A stretch of 10,191 bases of DNA from Pelagophyceae sp. CCMP2097 (taxonomy: Eukaryota > Sar > Pelagophyceae): assembly GCA_026770575.1 (NCBI GenBank), contig MU657308.1:31324-41514 (forward strand), given 5' to 3'. Made by a program: the position numbers and the translations under genes. Below the pieces are notes generated by a model. It saw only the letters and a program-made list of their open reading frames with translations. It was not told the origin of the DNA and searched no databases. This document shows, in pieces, positions 7,879-10,191 of the stretch. Every line of letters starts with the position of its first letter. Within the stretch, counting starts at the first letter, position 1.

Positions 7879-8244
7879 GAGTAAAGGTCAATTTAAGAAC
7901 CTGATCAATTTAAGAACCGACGAAAAAATCGACAAAAGACGTTCAATATCTCAATAAGGCATTTATAAGACCCAATTTAAATCCATTAGATCCCTTATTG
8001 GGATATTATCCGGCTCCAGGGGCCCGGTTCTTAATCTGACCGGCGTTTTTCTTAAGAACCGATGGTCGGTCCGGACTCTGCCTATGCTAAATTTCTCACG
8101 GAGGTCCTCCGCGGACGCCATGATTTTGGGGTGGGTGGAGGGGACCCAGACGCGTACCCTGGCAGCGTCAAAACAGCAAACAACGGCGTCGCCGGGCCGC
8201 TGATTTTTTTTTCGCTTAGCCGGTTCTTAAATTGGCCTTTACTC
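7879..8244 (+). mobile_element. Family B element, copy 3, complete (366 bp)
   Basis: The terminal 23 bp (7879-7901 and 8222-8244) are inverted repeats with one mismatch, outer end GAGTAAAGG. TA lies on both sides (7877-7878, 8245-8246). The word CAATTTAAGAACC occurs twice at the left end. The TA duplication resembles Tc1/mariner-type MITEs; that assignment is inference because no transposase is present. Confidence 0.9.
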
Positions 8245-8521
8245 TAATTTAGTTCGTCTAAGAGCGATTTTAATTGATTCCTAATTTAATCTCAGTCTAT
8301 TCTGAATCGATGCCAGAATCGATTCTCACACGATTTGAATGGACCCTGGAACCGATTCAGAATCGATTCAAATGACGACCATAACCCATAAAAAGAAAAT
8401 AATAACAAATTCTGGCAAAAAAGTAGACTCGAACTCAGACCCATACTAACACCATTAAACATAAATGAGTCGGGTCCGACCCAATTATGTTATTCGGGTC
8501 TCTAGTGTACATCTTTCACCC

Positions 8522-8545
8522 AGATTCGAACCCGCGTTCCGGCGG
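8522..8545 (-). repeat. tRNA-like T-arm / pol III B-box motif
   Basis: The minus strand reads GCCGGAACGCGGGTTCGAATC, resembling the variable arm and T-arm of a tRNA with B box GTTCGAATC. A second B-box match (GTTCGAGTC, minus) lies at about 8427-8435. No complete cloverleaf was found. Likely SINE remnants within element D. Confidence 0.3.
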
Positions 8546-8645
8546 GCGAGTCTCGATCAATTACTTGAATGCGTCTATGATAATCCTCTCACAACATTTG
8601 GTGCACTGTGAGCTGTCAAAGCTTGCAGGACAAGTTTCCCTTAGG

Positions 8646-8653
8646 TATATAAA
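8646..8653 (+). promoter_or_regulatory. TATA-like element inside element D
   Basis: TATATAAA lies 343 bp before the ISCA1 ATG, between the inverted ends of element D. It could serve as a replacement promoter for ISCA1, or be a chance match in AT-rich DNA. Confidence 0.3.
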
Positions 8654-8995
8654 CTGTGTATTAAGAGGTCAACAACCCATCTCCCTCTCCGAGCGCGCTG
8701 CGCGCGCAGCGCACCAAGCGCGAGGCCCCAGCGGCCGTCGCGGTGGCTGTTTCGAGTCGGACTCGGAGTCCACTGGCAATCGCCGGAACGCGCGAAGGCA
8801 TTCGCGTCACGGCCATTTGCGCAATTCGGACAAGGCGGATTCGAATCGATGCTGAATCGATTCCGAATCGATTCTCGATCAAATCCAACTGGAATCGATT
8901 ACTTTCGCTCTTAGACGAAGTTGAGTCGGAACACTCGCTGAAGTGCGGCGGCAGAAGTTTCTCGACCGTGACGAGTCGGAGATCGACGACCCCGG

Positions 8996-9756
8996 ATGTT
9001 CGCCTCGCTACGGCCGGCCCGCCGCGCGCTGTCGGCGGTCGCGGCGCCGGCGCGACGGACACGACGGCCGCTGCCGTCGCCGCTCACCGTCACAGGCAAC
9101 GCGGTGCGATGCTGAGTTGCCGCCTTGCCGATATTCAACAGACGTTCAACAGAGGGCCGCCGCGACGCTGTCCCTGCGCAGGTCGAACGTGTCAGAGCAC
9201 TCATCTCGAAGTGCGCCGCTGCTTGCGCTTCGCGACAGTCGCGGCGCGAAAGCCGCGCGCGTCCGCGGCGCCGACGCTCGTCGCGTTCTTAGGAAGCCCG
9301 ACGCGCTGGGCGTGGTGCTGGGCGTGCGTAAGCGCGGCTGCAACGGCCTCTCGTACACGTTGAATTACGCCGAGACGCAACCCGACGCCAAGTGCGAGAT
9401 TGTCAACCTCGAAGGTGACCTCAAGGCACGTACGACCCATACGCAAGACCCATCTCAGAAGCAGCGCCACAGCCCTCTCCCGATTGACGGCGCCCGCCTG
9501 GAGGCCTTCGACCGCGCGGCGGCCTCGTCGACGGCGCGCCCTCGTCGACGGCCCGTCGCGCGCGCGGCTCTGCTGTCGACCGCCTCTGCGACACGGTTCG
9601 GCATGGCCTCATTAGGTTTTTGTGATGCCGGACGCGCTCTTTCACATCGTGGGCACGGTGATGGACTATGAGACGACTGAGCTCACGGAAGGCTTTACGT
9701 TCACAAATCCAAACGAAAAAGGCAGATGTGGCTGCGGCGAGAGCTTCAACGTCTGA
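8996..9756 (+). CDS. ISCA1: A-type iron-sulfur cluster carrier, mitochondrial ISCA1 (four exons)
   Basis: Seen: exons 8996-9103, 9182-9210, 9293-9425 and 9616-9756 join in frame to 136 residues ending TGA. The start ATG opens an Arg/Ala-rich leader without acidic residues (MFASLRPARRALSAVAAP), typical of a mitochondrial presequence. The HesB/IscA fold follows: VERVRALISK, then GVRKRGCNGLSY with Cys62, then MPDALFHIVGTVMDY, then the C-terminal GRCGCGESFNV with Cys128 and Cys130. These are the family's three cluster-binding cysteines. Known: ISCA1 works with ISCA2 and IBA57 to build [4Fe-4S] clusters in the mitochondrial matrix. Introns are 78, 82 and 190 nt. The first two are GT-AG (GTGCGA and GTGCGC donors). 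The third must use a GC donor (AAG|GCACGT) to keep the protein intact. Exon 2 is a 29-nt microexon. The N-terminal exon is the least certain part. The upstream region carries elements D and B. Confidence 0.92.
9426..9615 (+). other. GC-AG intron 3 of ISCA1
   Basis: The exon ends GDLK and the next exon reads VFVMPDALFHIVG, matching the unbroken family core. Both sides are phase 0 and the only junction that joins them is AAG|GCACGT ... CTCATTAG|GTT. GT dinucleotides at 9415 and 9430 give the wrong phase, and no other AG lies upstream of the conserved MPDALF block. Confidence 0.8.
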
Positions 9757-9974
9757 GGCAGCGCGCCCTCCGCGCCGACGACGCCCGTCGTAAGCCACGG
9801 GCTCTTAAGCCACGCGGCTCTTTTACAGCCGTTCCTTTTTTTCAGCCACGCGGCCTCCGCGACGGTCGTTTGCGTGCCAGGCCCTCCCAGCCCCTTCTAG
9901 TCGCCCATGGCACCGCCCAACGGGTCTATGGGACGCGCATGCGCGGCGCACCACGCGTTCTGAAACACCCACCC
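9757..9974. other. ISCA1 3' flank with a short tandem duplication
   Basis: No gene is supported. TAAGCCACGGGCTCT (9791-9805) is followed directly by TAAGCCACGCGGCTCT (9806-9821), with a third related copy, CAGCCACGCGGCCTCC, near 9842 after a T-rich run. This is probably the ISCA1 3' UTR or termination region. Confidence 0.4.
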
Positions 9975-10094
9975 ATGTGGTTATGGCTCCTGGCACTGGG
10001 ACTGGCAATCCCCCCTTTTGCCAGGGCACACGTCAGTGAAGATGGTATCTTATTCTCATGTCATTTGCCGCTCCTTGGGTTCGCACTCTTGTAG
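9975..10094 (+). CDS. Possible first exon of a secreted protein, runs toward window edge
   Basis: The ATG at 9975 encodes MWLWLLALGLAIPPFARAH, which has a hydrophobic core followed by an Ala-Arg-Ala cleavage-type site: a convincing signal peptide. The frame continues VSEDG and ends at a TAG after 39 codons. A GT at 10041 (GTATCT) could be an intron donor, in which case the gene continues beyond the window. Codon use is less G/C-biased than in the two proven genes. Short hydrophobic frames arise by chance, so this is a candidate only. Confidence 0.3.
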   Translation: MWLWLLALGLAIPPFARAHVSEDGILFSCHLPLLGFALL

Positions 10095-10191
10095 TGCACC
10101 TTTGGATTAAGTGGTTTTCTCGCCCACGTGTTTATCAGTACATTCGGGGTACCTGTTTTCTCTTGGAGCCAAAGGGGAGGGTCTGGCGACC

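Larger units (their letters stand above)
8253..8919. mobile_element. Element D: 667-bp unit with 29-bp inverted ends and GAATCGATTC clusters
   Basis: Bases 8253-8281 match the reverse complement of 8891-8919 at 25 of 29 positions (TTCGTCTAAGAGCGA outer end). Just inside each end lies a cluster of the 10-bp palindrome GAATCGATTC and close variants (about 8305-8375 and 8838-8900). The interior changes from AT-rich to GC-rich near 8690. No TA or other target duplication is visible. It ends 76 bp before the ISCA1 ATG. Confidence 0.6.

Noticed and set aside
8753..8772. Palindrome-like gagtcggactcggagtcc
   Set aside because: Short, imperfect and expected by chance in GC-rich sequence with repeated gactcg words.
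8943..9671. A single 242-codon open frame covering part of ISCA1
   Set aside because: Only codons 9294-9425 match the ISCA family. The flanking parts read intron and wrong-frame sequence, and the four-exon model gives an unbroken family protein.

Overview
The window looks like nuclear DNA from a GC-rich unicellular alga or similar protist. A stramenopile such as a pelagophyte fits, but that is inference. Two genes can be rebuilt from the sequence, both on the + strand. Each is cut by short introns (71-190 nt) whose 3' ends are AG followed by G, mostly TAG|G. This intron structure rules out a prokaryote. Coding exons are very rich in G/C at third positions. The intergenic DNA is AT-rich and full of small inverted-repeat transposons. 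Layout: 1-734 holds decayed repeats, an AT-rich array of palindromes built from GTTCAGAAC/GTTTAGAAC-like words, and a tRNA-like T-arm. 734-2110 holds three copies of a ~190-bp foldback element (family A) and two copies of a ~360-bp element (family B). 2111-4270 is bounded by a 32-bp inverted repeat with TA at both ends (element C) and encloses a possible multi-exon secreted-protein gene or gene fragment that I do not recognise. 4304-7145 is a five-exon three-repeat MYB (MYB3R-type) gene with a TATA-like site 33 bp beyond the edge of element C. 7146-7878 is the MYB 3' flank, with a short palindrome, a 12-bp minisatellite and a second TATA-like site. 7879-8244 is a complete TA-flanked family B copy. 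8253-8919 is bounded by a 29-bp inverted repeat with clusters of GAATCGATTC (element D). 8996-9756 is a four-exon A-type iron-sulfur carrier (ISCA1) with a mitochondrial-type presequence. 9757-10191 is flank, with one possible signal-peptide exon near the end. How they work together: MYB3R proteins are cell-cycle transcription factors and ISCA1 acts in mitochondrial [4Fe-4S] assembly, so the two genes are neighbours and not a pathway. The more unusual content is structural. Two of seven inferred introns appear to be GC-AG and share the same CTCATTAG|G acceptor. The mobile elements abut one another at shared TA dinucleotides. Two elements lie exactly between a TATA-like site and the ISCA1 start, so the original promoter may have been split by insertion.
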